From NCBI GenBank assembly GCA_035363095.1, contig DAOSEK010000004.1:36525-100524 (forward strand): a DNA stretch of 64,000 nt, given 5' to 3'. The stretch comes from DAOSEK01 sp035363095 (GTDB lineage Archaea; Nanobdellota; Nanobdellia; Woesearchaeales; UBA119). The notes under the pieces were generated by a model. The model saw only the letters and a program-made list of their open reading frames with translations. It made no database searches and had not been told where the DNA came from. Numbering within the stretch: the stretch's first letter is position 1; each line of letters starts with the position of its first letter. Of this stretch, positions 8,702 through 17,825 are shown piece by piece. The position numbers and the translations under genes are program-made.

Positions 8702-9421
8702 CTAAAAAATCGTATCAACTATCTTTTGAGCCTTGCAATTATAACCTTTAAACTCCCTAAGTTTTTCATTAAAGTAATCCATATGTTCACAAAAACCTAA
8801 CTTCTCAAATTGTTTCTTGACTCTCAAAATACATTCTTTAGCATAATAGTTATTACCCTTTTCAAGGGCTTTAAGTGCTTGGCAAAATGATAGATCTATA
8901 TTATTAAAATACCCTTTTATCCTAATAATTTCAGTATGAAACAAGGTATTTTCCAAAATATCTCCTCCAACATAATTCGCATATGTTAAAATCCTGGCTA
9001 TCATCTTTTCCATATTGTGAATATCCCCTTTAGAAGCATCAATTCTTGCCTTCTTAATCCTTTCAGGCAAGGCCTGTGAGTAGCCAACTCTCTTAATTTC
9101 GCCAACCTCTTTAGTAATCTCAATACTTACTTTATGAGCGCAATGCTTTGCCATCCTTAATTCATTTTCCATTAACAAATCATTGCCTTTCAAAGCATAT
9201 TCTTTTGCTTTATCAATAGAACGATTAAGTCCAATAAAATACCCTTCTTTTTCAATGGCTCTTGCTTTGTTTTCTAAATCTTTACAACTTTTATAATCTT
9301 TAAGACCATCAACAATCTCAAGTGCGCACTTCAAATGCTTCTCCATAACCTCAACAGAACCCAAACTTGCAAAATCCTCTGCTTTCTTAATCTCTTCATC
9401 AACTAATTTGTCAATCGCCAT
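8702..9421 (-). CDS. Helical-repeat hypothetical protein (239 aa)
   Basis: An all-helical, soluble protein made of about four related segments, each with a K-A-x-x-x-A-x-K-G core followed by ME..L..A: KAEDFASLGSVEVMEKHLKCA, KAKEYALKGNDLLMENELRMA, KARIDASKGDIHNMEKMIARI and QALKALEKGNNYYAKECILRV. The repeats suggest a TPR-like scaffold. No catalytic motif is visible and the family was not recognised. It precedes gatE on the same strand by ~190 bp downstream, but a separate promoter is likely. Confidence 0.65.
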   Translation of the reverse strand: MAIDKLVDEEIKKAEDFASLGSVEVMEKHLKCALEIVDGLKDYKSCKDLENKARAIEKEGYFIGLNRSIDKAKEYALKGNDLLMENELRMAKHCAHKVSIEITKEVGEIKRVGYSQALPERIKKARIDASKGDIHNMEKMIARILTYANYVGGDILENTLFHTEIIRIKGYFNNIDLSFCQALKALEKGNNYYAKECILRVKKQFEKLGFCEHMDYFNEKLREFKGYNCKAQKIVDTIF

Positions 9422-9612
9422 AACTCTTCCCTATTTGACCTGTTTATAATCGATTAATTCAGGTTTTAATAAAAAAACAATATCAAAATAGCCAAAGAAA
9501 CCTTAGCTCTCTATATATAGTTAGTGCATCTGAAATTTGGAATTTTAAAATATCACCCTATTATATAAAGAAGAAACAAAAAAATGATAGATACTAAAAA
9601 AGCTTTGTTGTT

Positions 9613-11445
9613 TTATTTAGTTAATCCTTTAAGAATATCACTTATCACTTTGCCATCACAGCCCTTAATCTTAGCCATACAAATCCCCATTAAATGGCCA
9701 AAGCTCTTGTCAGGATTCTCTTTAACTATTCTTTCAATCTGGTTTTTAATATCAGATAAATCCACCGTTTTTGTCTCATACTTAGAATAATCAATCTCCT
9801 CTTGCAAAGCAACCTTTTCTAAAATCTCATCTACAACATCCTTTGAAAGCTTATCGTTATCGATTTTATCAAGGATAATCTTAATTGTCTTTAAATCAAT
9901 AAGATCAGTGTTTGAGTTTTCAATCCTCTTCTTAATCTCTTTAGGTTTAGAAAACAAAAGAGTGTATATGTAACTAGGCTTTTGTTTAAATAGTCTAACA
10001 AGTTCAAAAAAATCCTTTAACATTGAAGACTTTGAAACAAGCAATGCCTCACTATCACCAAGCCCCATCTCTTTAAGCTCTCTAATATACTCCTTTATGG
10101 ATTTCACCTCTGAAACCTTAATCCCTTTGGTATGAATTAATGGGATATCCGTTTCAGGATACATTCTCTGTGCCCCAGGCATAGGTCGCATAAATCTTGA
10201 AGTACCATCATCCATAGCCTTTCTCACCTCACTTGGAACACCTAACTTAAACATTTGAATTCGCTCTATACATCTTTCTAAAAACCTAAAAGCATCAGTC
10301 TTATTCCCAGAGACAATAATAAAATTATCTTCATCAGAAATATTTAGTTTTTCCACAATCAGATTAACCTCTTTTGCTGTAATCCCATAGTTAGGAAGCT
10401 CATCCCTGTGAAATAAGCCCTTTATATTAGAGCTTGACTTTGCATAATCTGAAACCTCACTCCCTATCCTTAATAAAGGAGCCAGTTGAGTTCCTAATAT
10501 CCCTTTATATCCCTTAAGAGCAATCCCATAAACCCCCTCTCCTTTCATAAGATTCTCCTTAATTCTTTTAGATCCAGTCCCTTTAAAGATTTCACTCAAA
10601 TCAACAATTTCCTTACGTTCCCCAAATCTTTTATCTGATATAATCTTAGAAATCTCAATAAGCTTAACCTGCCTTTGCGCTTCAATCTCTCCAATCTTCT
10701 CAAGCATACCTAAATCCTGAGCTCCTTTAATCTCTACTCTAGCTCCACCTTTTACAGAAACATTAACATCCTGTCTAATCGTGCCAAGCCCTCTCTTAAC
10801 ATTCGTGCTTCTTAAAAGAAGTCCAATCTCTTCAGCAACTCGCTTTAGCTGGCTAGGATTTTTAATTGCTGGAGCAGTCGCAATCTCAACTAAAGGAATG
10901 CCAAGCCTTCCCAAATGATAAATATCAAAACTATCCTTTTTTTCAATAATCTTAGCAGAATCCTCTTCAAGGCAGATAGTTTCAATAGGAATATTTACTC
11001 CATCCACATCCACCTCTCCTTCTGTTGCAATAAGAGCAGTCCGTTGAAAACCTGATGTATTAGAACCATCAATAACAATCTTTCTCATAAACTCAATAGC
11101 ATCACAAACATTCGCTTTCAAAAGCGTGCATATCTGCATTGAAATATCTAAAATCTCATCATCTGGAATATGCGGTGGCTCTTCATCAAGTTCAACAAGA
11201 CAGCTTGAATCATAACTTCCTTTATACACAAACTCCTTACATTTCTCAAACTCATGCTTAGCAGCCAAATCCACATCTCCAAGCTCACTTTTAGAAACCC
11301 TTAACTTTCTTTTAACCTCAAAATCATATTCATCTGAAATATCGCCAATACATGAGCAAAACAGCTTAGTTGTATTGAGCTGTTGATGAATCTCAATACC
11401 TGATTTAAACCCAATCTCATCAAAATATTTATTATTCTTCTCCAT
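9613..11445 (-). CDS. gatE: Glu-tRNA(Gln) amidotransferase subunit E
   Basis: 610 residues, normal for GatE. It starts GFKSGIEIHQQLNTTKLFCSC, the GatB/GatE catalytic cradle signature, followed by HIPDDE, DGSNTSGFQRTALIA and HLGRLGIPLVEIATAP. A GAD-like insertion (~290-400) separates GatE from bacterial GatB, and the C-terminal ~150 residues form the helical and YqeY-like tail that binds tRNA. With GatD it converts Glu-tRNA(Gln) to Gln-tRNA(Gln), the archaeal indirect route. Zn-type cysteines (CSC at ~30) are present. Confidence 0.93.
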   Translation of the reverse strand: MEKNNKYFDEIGFKSGIEIHQQLNTTKLFCSCIGDISDEYDFEVKRKLRVSKSELGDVDLAAKHEFEKCKEFVYKGSYDSSCLVELDEEPPHIPDDEILDISMQICTLLKANVCDAIEFMRKIVIDGSNTSGFQRTALIATEGEVDVDGVNIPIETICLEEDSAKIIEKKDSFDIYHLGRLGIPLVEIATAPAIKNPSQLKRVAEEIGLLLRSTNVKRGLGTIRQDVNVSVKGGARVEIKGAQDLGMLEKIGEIEAQRQVKLIEISKIISDKRFGERKEIVDLSEIFKGTGSKRIKENLMKGEGVYGIALKGYKGILGTQLAPLLRIGSEVSDYAKSSSNIKGLFHRDELPNYGITAKEVNLIVEKLNISDEDNFIIVSGNKTDAFRFLERCIERIQMFKLGVPSEVRKAMDDGTSRFMRPMPGAQRMYPETDIPLIHTKGIKVSEVKSIKEYIRELKEMGLGDSEALLVSKSSMLKDFFELVRLFKQKPSYIYTLLFSKPKEIKKRIENSNTDLIDLKTIKIILDKIDNDKLSKDVVDEILEKVALQEEIDYSKYETKTVDLSDIKNQIERIVKENPDKSFGHLMGICMAKIKGCDGKVISDILKGLTK

Positions 11446-11574
11446 AACCTAGTCTCCCCAAAATAATGATTTACTAATACTGATTCATTTATAGTTTATT
11501 CAATTTAAACTAATACTTGTTATAATCCATTAATCATTAATTGTAATAAAGATCAAAAGCGTCTAAAAAATTAG

Positions 11575-13173
11575 CTAATCTTCAAAATCCTCCTTATAGC
11601 CAATCCTTGAATTAATCTCCATGCGCAGATTTTTTTCATAAAGCCTTTTAGCTTCAGATTTATCATAATTAGATAAAAGGTATGCAAGCTTAATAAAACC
11701 TGTTTCAGGGGTAATATCGCAAAGATTTCCTAAACAGCCAATCTCTTTAAGCTTAACACCATTCGAATATACATTAAAATTAATCCTTCCATAAATTGTT
11801 TGTGGACAGACTGCAACAACACAGCCCTTATCAATAGCACTTTTAACCTCATCAAAAATCACTTTGTTTTTTTTGGTAGTTCCAATATGTCCTAAACCTG
11901 TTCCAATCAAAATCGCACCATCAAAATTTTTAATATAACTAATCTCTTCAGCAGTCATATTGGGATGAACATAAACCATTGCAATCTTTAAATCAGGATT
12001 AATCATATCAAAACTAGCATTGTCTTTTTTTTCACCTTTTTTAACTAAATCATATAATCTCTCTAATTTTGAAATCTCTTTAAGATAATCCTTATCTAAA
12101 ATCTCAACGTCCCTATTCTTTTTCACCCTTGCAAAAGGTTTAGAGTTAATCTGTCTAAACGCATCCCTTCTAGAACTATGCATCTTTCTTACATTTACAC
12201 CTTTTAGAATAACACATGAATCATCACAAGATTTTTCATGCATGCAGATAAAAACTCCCTTAACACCAGGTTCAATCGCAAACCTTGTCGCTGCAATTAG
12301 ATTAACTCCTGAATCAGATGAGCTTCTATCTGATGACCTTTGCGCTCCAACAATCACAACTGGGATATTAAGCCCTTTAAGCATAAAAGAAAGTGCAGCT
12401 GAAGTATAATGCATCGTATCTGTCCCATGAGTAATAATAATTCCTTTGCATCCTTCATTTGCAGTCTTTACAATATTCTCACACATCACATTATAATCCT
12501 CAAACCTTAACTCATCGGAAAAAACATTAGAAACCTTTCTTGTTTCAATCTTCGCAATCTCCTTAAGCTCTGGAAAAAGCGAGACAATCTCATCAGGCTC
12601 AAAAAATGCACTTACCCCCCCAACATCATAATCCACCTTAGATGCAATAGTCCCTCCAGTATGAAGTATAACAACCTTTGAAAGATTACTTTGTCCTTCA
12701 CTTTTTTCATATGAGCTATCCATTTTTACTTCAAATCTCTTTTTAGTGTCAATTTGCCCAACATTGTTTTTTTTCTCTTCTCCTTCTTTTTTAATAGCAT
12801 CATTCTGATTCTTAGAAACCTTAAATCCCTTTGAATCACGCTCTAATTCAGAACCTGAATGCTTAGTATCAGAAATCTTTTCAATACTTTCAATATTCTC
12901 TTTTAAAATAACAATATTATATCCACTTTTAAGCTTTAAAGAAATCTCTTTTTTATCATCCTTAACAAGTCTGCCCTCAAAAACAGTTTTATCTTTTTTA
13001 TAGACTTTCACAAACTCAAAAGCCCAAAGGTTTCTTGACAAATTATCTGTTAATGACTTCCCTTTAGATTCTATTGAAGATGAATTTTCGACCATTTTAT
13101 CACGAACATTCTCACGCTTCTTTTTAACATCTCCAAAAGATTTTTCATAAGCTTTACTCAGTTTCTTTTCCAT
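11575..13173 (-). CDS. gatD: Glu-tRNA(Gln) amidotransferase subunit D (asparaginase-type)
   Basis: 532 residues, about 100 longer than typical GatD. Order: a basic coiled N terminus (~1-45), the Sm-like barrel (FEGRLVKDDKKEISLKLKSGYN, ~60-100), a charged low-complexity linker (~100-165), then the asparaginase domain with HTGGTIASK (~170) and THGTDTMHYT (~250), which carry the catalytic threonines and Asp. It releases ammonia from Asn/Gln for GatE. It is upstream of gatE with a 130-bp gap. The extra length lies in the N terminus and linker. Confidence 0.92.
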   Translation of the reverse strand: MEKKLSKAYEKSFGDVKKKRENVRDKMVENSSSIESKGKSLTDNLSRNLWAFEFVKVYKKDKTVFEGRLVKDDKKEISLKLKSGYNIVILKENIESIEKISDTKHSGSELERDSKGFKVSKNQNDAIKKEGEEKKNNVGQIDTKKRFEVKMDSSYEKSEGQSNLSKVVILHTGGTIASKVDYDVGGVSAFFEPDEIVSLFPELKEIAKIETRKVSNVFSDELRFEDYNVMCENIVKTANEGCKGIIITHGTDTMHYTSAALSFMLKGLNIPVVIVGAQRSSDRSSSDSGVNLIAATRFAIEPGVKGVFICMHEKSCDDSCVILKGVNVRKMHSSRRDAFRQINSKPFARVKKNRDVEILDKDYLKEISKLERLYDLVKKGEKKDNASFDMINPDLKIAMVYVHPNMTAEEISYIKNFDGAILIGTGLGHIGTTKKNKVIFDEVKSAIDKGCVVAVCPQTIYGRINFNVYSNGVKLKEIGCLGNLCDITPETGFIKLAYLLSNYDKSEAKRLYEKNLRMEINSRIGYKEDFED

Positions 13174-13379
13174 TTTCCTTCATATCCCACTAGCCCTAAG
13201 CTTCTTATAAACCCTTGTATAAATCCAAATATTAATAAATCTTTTTAATAAAAATAAGAATAAAGCTTAAAATCTAGTACTAAAACAAAAAACCTCAAAA
13301 TCAAAATCATAAATCAAAATAAAAAAATAAGAACAAAAATAAAAATCCCAAAACTGATTAAAATTTAAAACTGATTACT

Positions 13380-14564
13380 ATGAAAAAAATAATTAAAAAA
13401 GAAAAAAGCATTCAAGATAAAAATATGCGCTCAAATAAAAAAGTAAAATCCCCCACTCTTAGAAAACACCTCTGCAAACAAAGCAATAAAAACGCCCATA
13501 ACAACACTACGAGGAATGCTGGCACAAAAAACAGTCAAAACACCTCTAAACTCCTTTCTAAAACTACCCAAAAACACACCACAAAAAACAAATTATACTT
13601 TCCGACGAAATCTAAAACAAGCTCTAAAACCTCCCAAAAACACACCACAAAAAACAAATTATACTTTCCGACGAAATCTAAAACAAGCTCTAAAACCTCC
13701 CAAAAACACACCACAAAAAACAAAAGGCTTAGCGATTTAAGCAAAATAGACAAATCCAATCCAATCATAATAATAAACTTCAAAGCCTATGAGCGAGCCT
13801 TAGGTAAAAACGCAGTTAGACTTGCAAAAATCTGTGAGCAGGTTTCCAAAGAATATAATTCTCTCAATCATCTAGATTCCTCTAATTCACTTAAAAACTA
13901 CAACAATCCTAAAAAATACAAAAATCTTAAAAACTACAAAAATCGCTCTCAAAATAATTCTAAAAACACCATTAAAGTACAAATCGCAATAGCGCCCCAA
14001 ACCCAAGACCTTTACCTAACAAAAAAAGCGGTTTCTATCCCTATACTAACTCAACATTTTGATCTTGGAGGGTTTGGGGCGCATACAGGTCATGATATTA
14101 TTGAAGGATTAATGCAAAGTGGTGCGTGTGGCTCACTTTTGAACCATTCAGAAAAACCCTTGCCTATTAAACAAATCTATGAATCTGTCGAAAGGGCTAA
14201 ATCTTTAGGATTTGTAACAGTGGTTTGTGCTGACTCAATAAGGGAGCTTTCAAGGGTTGTTAGATCAAAACCGGATTATGTCGCATTTGAAGTACCTTCT
14301 TTAATAGGTGGCAAGGTTTCTATTACCTCAAAACATCCAAAAGAGCTAATTAAAGGTGTAAATATTTGCAAAGAATTTGGCGTGCCCTTGCTTTGTGGAG
14401 CAGGAGTGCATTCTAAAAGGGATGTAAAAAAGGCCTTAGAGCTTGGTTGTGCAGGAGTACTACTTGCATCAGCAGTTGCGAACGCTTGGGCGGATTCAAA
14501 AGATCCAAAGTCCGTTTTAGAAGAGCTTGTTAAAGGGGCTAACCAAATAAAAAAGAAATTTTAA
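13380..14564 (+). CDS. tpiA: Triosephosphate isomerase with a long basic repetitive N-terminal extension
   Basis: 394 residues against ~225 for an archaeal TIM. The TIM barrel starts near residue 127: NPIIIINFKAYERALG (substrate Lys), GSLLNHSE (catalytic His), AFEVPSLIGGK (catalytic Glu and loop) and CGAGVHSKRDV (phosphate loop). Two oddities are visible. Residues 1-125 are Lys/Ser/Thr/Asn-rich and contain a perfect 22-residue tandem repeat. A second Asn/Lys/Tyr-rich insert of ~38 residues (SLNHLDSSNSL...NNSKNT) follows the first helix. No ATG or GTG lies between the extension and the barrel, so the extension is probably translated. Confidence 0.88.
   Translation: MKKIIKKEKSIQDKNMRSNKKVKSPTLRKHLCKQSNKNAHNNTTRNAGTKNSQNTSKLLSKTTQKHTTKNKLYFPTKSKTSSKTSQKHTTKNKLYFPTKSKTSSKTSQKHTTKNKRLSDLSKIDKSNPIIIINFKAYERALGKNAVRLAKICEQVSKEYNSLNHLDSSNSLKNYNNPKKYKNLKNYKNRSQNNSKNTIKVQIAIAPQTQDLYLTKKAVSIPILTQHFDLGGFGAHTGHDIIEGLMQSGACGSLLNHSEKPLPIKQIYESVERAKSLGFVTVVCADSIRELSRVVRSKPDYVAFEVPSLIGGKVSITSKHPKELIKGVNICKEFGVPLLCGAGVHSKRDVKKALELGCAGVLLASAVANAWADSKDPKSVLEELVKGANQIKKKF
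13560..13724 (+). repeat. 66-bp in-frame tandem repeat inside the TIM gene
   Basis: Two nearly perfect 66-bp units (13560-13625, 13626-13691) and half of a third (13692-13724) encode KTSQKHTTKNKLYFPTKSKT plus SS each time. The near identity at the DNA level means the duplication is recent. Confidence 0.9.
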
Positions 14565-14746
14565 ATAAAAATTCTCTTAAAACATAATCGTTAATTTACT
14601 TTAGAAATCCTATTTAAAGTCTAATTTATCACACCTCAAAAAGAAAAACTTTAAATACAATAATTATATCATATCCCCATAACTCGTCAAATCAAGTGAT
14701 ACTTTGTTTCGAATTATACGCTATTTTGGATAATATCTTAGCTGAA

Positions 14747-14814
14747 ATCATGCCTTATTTCAAATCATACCTTATTCAAATTATGCCTTAGCTCACAATA
14801 TGCTTTAGTTCAGG
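14747..14814 (+). repeat. Degenerate ~17-bp direct repeats upstream of a methyltransferase gene
   Basis: Four imperfect units share ATCATGCCTTATTTCA: they begin near 14747, 14764, 14780 and 14797. They end about 45 bp before the methyltransferase ATG. They could be an operator array or a decayed tandem repeat. Confidence 0.5.
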
Positions 14815-14859
14815 TTTGTTATTAGTATCCTTTAATCGTTTATTTTAACTTTAATCTTC

Positions 14860-15462
14860 ATGGATTCATATAAAGAAAAGGTAAAGGCCGCATACCAAAA
14901 CTTCGCCAAAAGGTACGCTGTTGCTAATTTTGATGTAATACTGCAGTACCAATTAACAGAGTTTTTATCTAACATCAGAAAAGGCAAGGTGCTTGATTTA
15001 GGGTGTGGTCCTGGAAGGGATACTGATTATCTTAAAGATGAAGGGCTTGATGTTACAGGCATTGATTTTTCTTCTGAAATGATTTCTTTAGCAAAAGAGT
15101 ATGTAGATAAAAAATTATTTAAAGAGGCTGACTTTGATGATGAGCTCTTTGAAGAAGGTGAATTTGACGGTATCTGGGCTAACGCATCATTAATTCATGT
15201 TCCAAAAAGCTCAATGCTTGATACGATAAAACATATCTCTTCTTGGCTAAAGAAAGGTGGTGTGATGTATCTTAATGTTATTGAAGGCTTGGGTGAAAAA
15301 GAGATAAGAATCAAGAATTTCTATGAAGAAGAACTTTTAGTATCATTCTATTCAGTTGATGAAATAATCCAAATCGTTGAAGAGGCAGGATTAAGTGTAA
15401 CAAAATTCCATATAGAATCAGATGATAATTTTAACTGGATAGATATATTTTGCAAAAAATAA
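14860..15462 (+). CDS. Class I SAM-dependent methyltransferase
   Basis: 200 residues with motif I VLDLGCGPGRDTDYL, the acidic end of strand 2 (VTGIDFSSEMISLAKEYV) and motif IV-like FDGIWANASLIHVP. The spacing fits small Rossmann-fold methyltransferases of the UbiE/Tam type acting on small molecules. The substrate is unknown. The gene stands alone, between the TIM gene and a convergent pilin-like pair. Confidence 0.8.
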   Translation: MDSYKEKVKAAYQNFAKRYAVANFDVILQYQLTEFLSNIRKGKVLDLGCGPGRDTDYLKDEGLDVTGIDFSSEMISLAKEYVDKKLFKEADFDDELFEEGEFDGIWANASLIHVPKSSMLDTIKHISSWLKKGGVMYLNVIEGLGEKEIRIKNFYEEELLVSFYSVDEIIQIVEEAGLSVTKFHIESDDNFNWIDIFCKK

Positions 15463-15568
15463 AACATGTTATCCTTTTCTATAAAGGTATTATCATTACT
15501 ATTATAGTCATTATTTTATTATTACTTCTAATTAAAAAATAGAACTTTAAAAAAATAATAGTAACAAT

Positions 15569-16075
15569 TTATTCCACTGTAAAAGAAAAGCTTTCAGTTC
15601 TAAAAATCTCATCTCCCGGTCCTATTATTTCCAATTTAAATGTACATATCCCTTTAGTTTCTTTCCTTAAGGCAACGTAGTGAGTATATTCCCCTCCAGG
15701 TGAAATCTCGACATCTTCCAAACCTACTCCCAAACTTTCAAGATCCGTACACTGTGCCGAATTCGTTTGCTCCACATTTATTCCCGTAATATCCTCACCG
15801 AAAATATTGTATATTGTTATAAGAATACCCTTATTAGTCTTTGGACTTCCGATTGGGTTGTTTGGATAAATACAAACCCCTCTTTGGATTGTTTCTTGGG
15901 CACAGAACCTCTGTTTATAAAGATCATCCTTGTTTCGCTCAATCCATTTCATCATATCATTAGATTGCGTACCAATCCTTGTAAGAAAAAAGAGTCCAAC
16001 AGCCAAAATGCTCATTCCCAAAACAAGCAGGACTATGGTGTTTATGGCAAGCTCAATTCCCTTTTTAGATTTCAT
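15569..16075 (-). CDS. Pilin-like secreted protein A
   Basis: 168 residues. MKSKKGIELAINTIVLLVLGMSILAVG has the short basic leader, Gly at the predicted prepilin peptidase site and long hydrophobic helix of archaeal type IV pilin-like proteins. The rest is beta-rich with paired cysteines (~57, ~68, ~109, ~144) and ends in an immunoglobulin-like strand pattern (GDEIFRTESFSFTVE). It follows a paralogue by 34 bp, so the two are co-transcribed. Probable surface filament or adhesin subunit. Confidence 0.7.
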   Translation of the reverse strand: MKSKKGIELAINTIVLLVLGMSILAVGLFFLTRIGTQSNDMMKWIERNKDDLYKQRFCAQETIQRGVCIYPNNPIGSPKTNKGILITIYNIFGEDITGINVEQTNSAQCTDLESLGVGLEDVEISPGGEYTHYVALRKETKGICTFKLEIIGPGDEIFRTESFSFTVE

Positions 16076-16109
16076 CTTAATTCAAAAAGTTAAAATAAGG
16101 TAAAAAAAC

Positions 16110-16649
16110 TTAAATGACCTTTACATAAATCCACTCTTCTGCATACTTAACAGACTGGCCATCAAGGTCATAACTAATAGTTATTATACACTCATAGTTT
16201 GTTTTTTCTCTACTTGCTGTAGGTGCTATAAAAAAACTAGTAACCTTTGCTTTTCCAGGTTCCAATTTAGAAATTTTAGGGGTATATGATATCTCTTTTG
16301 TTATGAACTTATTATTTTCAACATCTGTATCACCTAATTTGACTGGGCAGGTAATATTAACGTCAAAAACCTGATCATTATCCAACTCATTTTTAACCCC
16401 AAACAAAACCTGTTCTTTACCGGAATTTTTCACCTCTAAAGTTTTATACTGTAATTCTAATCTTTTTGAAGAAGCTTCGAGTTTTTCTATCATTTCTTTT
16501 TCAAGATTTCCTGAAAAGCTATCAAAACCACTTACCTGTTCTCTCATTTTATTGATTATAAACATCCCCACACCGAGCATGGCTAACGCAAGAAATAATA
16601 TTACAATAGTATTAATCGAAAGTTCCATAGCACCCTTCTTATTTTTCAT
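16110..16649 (-). CDS. Pilin-like secreted protein B
   Basis: 179 residues. The N terminus KNKKGAMELSINTIVILFLALAMLGVGMFIIN matches that of the downstream paralogue: basic leader, Gly, acidic residue shortly after, then a hydrophobic helix. The remainder is a predicted beta-sandwich (FDVNITCPVKL, SYTPKISKLEPGKAKVTSFFI). A GAGGTGAATTTTA ribosome binding site lies directly before the ATG. It is the first gene of the pair; no peptidase or secretion ATPase is next to it. Confidence 0.7.
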   Translation of the reverse strand: MKNKKGAMELSINTIVILFLALAMLGVGMFIINKMREQVSGFDSFSGNLEKEMIEKLEASSKRLELQYKTLEVKNSGKEQVLFGVKNELDNDQVFDVNITCPVKLGDTDVENNKFITKEISYTPKISKLEPGKAKVTSFFIAPTASREKTNYECIITISYDLDGQSVKYAEEWIYVKVI

Positions 16650-16747
16650 TAAAATTCACCTCAAAAACACATAACAATTAACAGGCATTTAAAACGCCCA
16701 CATTATCCTTTTAACTCCCTTTATTTAGTATTATTTAAAACTTTTGA

Positions 16748-16874
16748 TTTCATTAAATCCAGTTCCTTTGCATACTTTGGTCTTGAGGCACAAAGTTTGA
16801 ATAGATGTATTCATTCACCGATGAACCTCGAACTATCCATTAGATACATCGGTATTTATGCCGAAATTTTTCAT
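16748..16874 (-). repeat. Dispersed ~125 bp repeat, copy 4 (inverted)
   Basis: Reverse-complement copy of the five-member family. GCATACTTTGGTCTTGAGGC is the complement of the conserved hairpin loop region, and the element ends with GGTATTTATGCCGAAATTTTTCAT. It sits upstream of the pilin-like pair. Beyond it, 16875-17102 holds no gene. Confidence 0.7.
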
Positions 16875-17102
16875 TTCATTAAATCTGTTCTATACTATAT
16901 TGAGTTTACGCTCCAATGTGCAGGTGTCTTATAATTGAGAGAATACACCAATCTCTCAAAGTGAAGATAATGCATCCAACTTAAACAACCCTTAGATATT
17001 TCTATATCACACTGAAAAACTCAAAATATTCTTACCCTTCAAATTAACCAAAACAATTTTAACAATCTTTTTATATATAAACATATAAAGAATATCCTAA
17101 AC

Positions 17103-17822
17103 ATGCAAACAAGCAACAAAGTATACTTCACAAAAAAAGAATTAGTCTCAATATTTATAGTTGCAATATTCCTAGGAATCATCTCAGGTTTTAGTGATGG
17201 CCAAGCTACCTCTTTAATAGACAATTATTGGATATCAAATCTAATACTTTGTTTTTTAGGATACTTACTTGCTCTACTAGCAAGAATATTCCTTCAAAAA
17301 CTTGTAGCCAAAAAAAGAGGTTATACTGGAGAATTCAAACCAAACCCTTACGGAATATTTGCAGGGGTTTTCACAACATTCCTGTTTAAAGGAGCACTCT
17401 ACTTCTTTGTCCACGGTGCCTTCAAAGTAAAAGACATTCCAGAACAGCGACTTGGAAAATTCAGATATGTAAATCTAAGAAAGGATTTAGGAGTGATAGC
17501 AATCTCAGGTATGCTTGGAAACCTCTCAATAATAGTTTTATTTAAAATTCTTCAAGGCATATTCCCAAACTCGATTTTCATTGGAAAGATTATCATTGCA
17601 AACCTTTTGCTTATGCTTTTTAGCTTCGCACCAATCCCAAATGAAAGTGATGCTTTTTACCTATTCCATTTCTCAAGACCAATCTTTGTAGGTCTATTAG
17701 CATTTGGCATAATACTTGGATTATCCATCCTCATATCAAACCTTTTTACCTCATTTATAATAGCGTTATTAGGAGGTATCACAATATCAATACTCTTCTA
17801 CAAACAAGTAGATGAAAAATAA
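17103..17822 (+). CDS. Polytopic membrane protein resembling an inactive M50 (site-2) protease
   Basis: 239 residues with five or six predicted membrane helices. The pattern KPNPYGIFAGVFTTFLFKGALYFFVHGAF ... ANLLLMLFSFAPIPNESDAFYLF resembles the M50 core, where a helix with HExxH is followed by an N-x-L-x-x-x-N-x-x-P-I-P-x-x-D segment. Here the HExxH is not present (only VHGAF), while the NxxPxPxxxD-like element survives, so a proteolytically dead relative is likely. It converges on the pelota gene with 3 bp between the stops. Confidence 0.5.
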   Translation: MQTSNKVYFTKKELVSIFIVAIFLGIISGFSDGQATSLIDNYWISNLILCFLGYLLALLARIFLQKLVAKKRGYTGEFKPNPYGIFAGVFTTFLFKGALYFFVHGAFKVKDIPEQRLGKFRYVNLRKDLGVIAISGMLGNLSIIVLFKILQGIFPNSIFIGKIIIANLLLMLFSFAPIPNESDAFYLFHFSRPIFVGLLAFGIILGLSILISNLFTSFIIALLGGITISILFYKQVDEK

Positions 17823-17825
17823 CAC

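Noticed and set aside
13535..13783. Antisense and alternate-frame reading frames across the TIM repeat region
   Set aside because: They are translations of the 66-bp tandem repeat in other frames; the plus frame leads into an intact TIM barrel.
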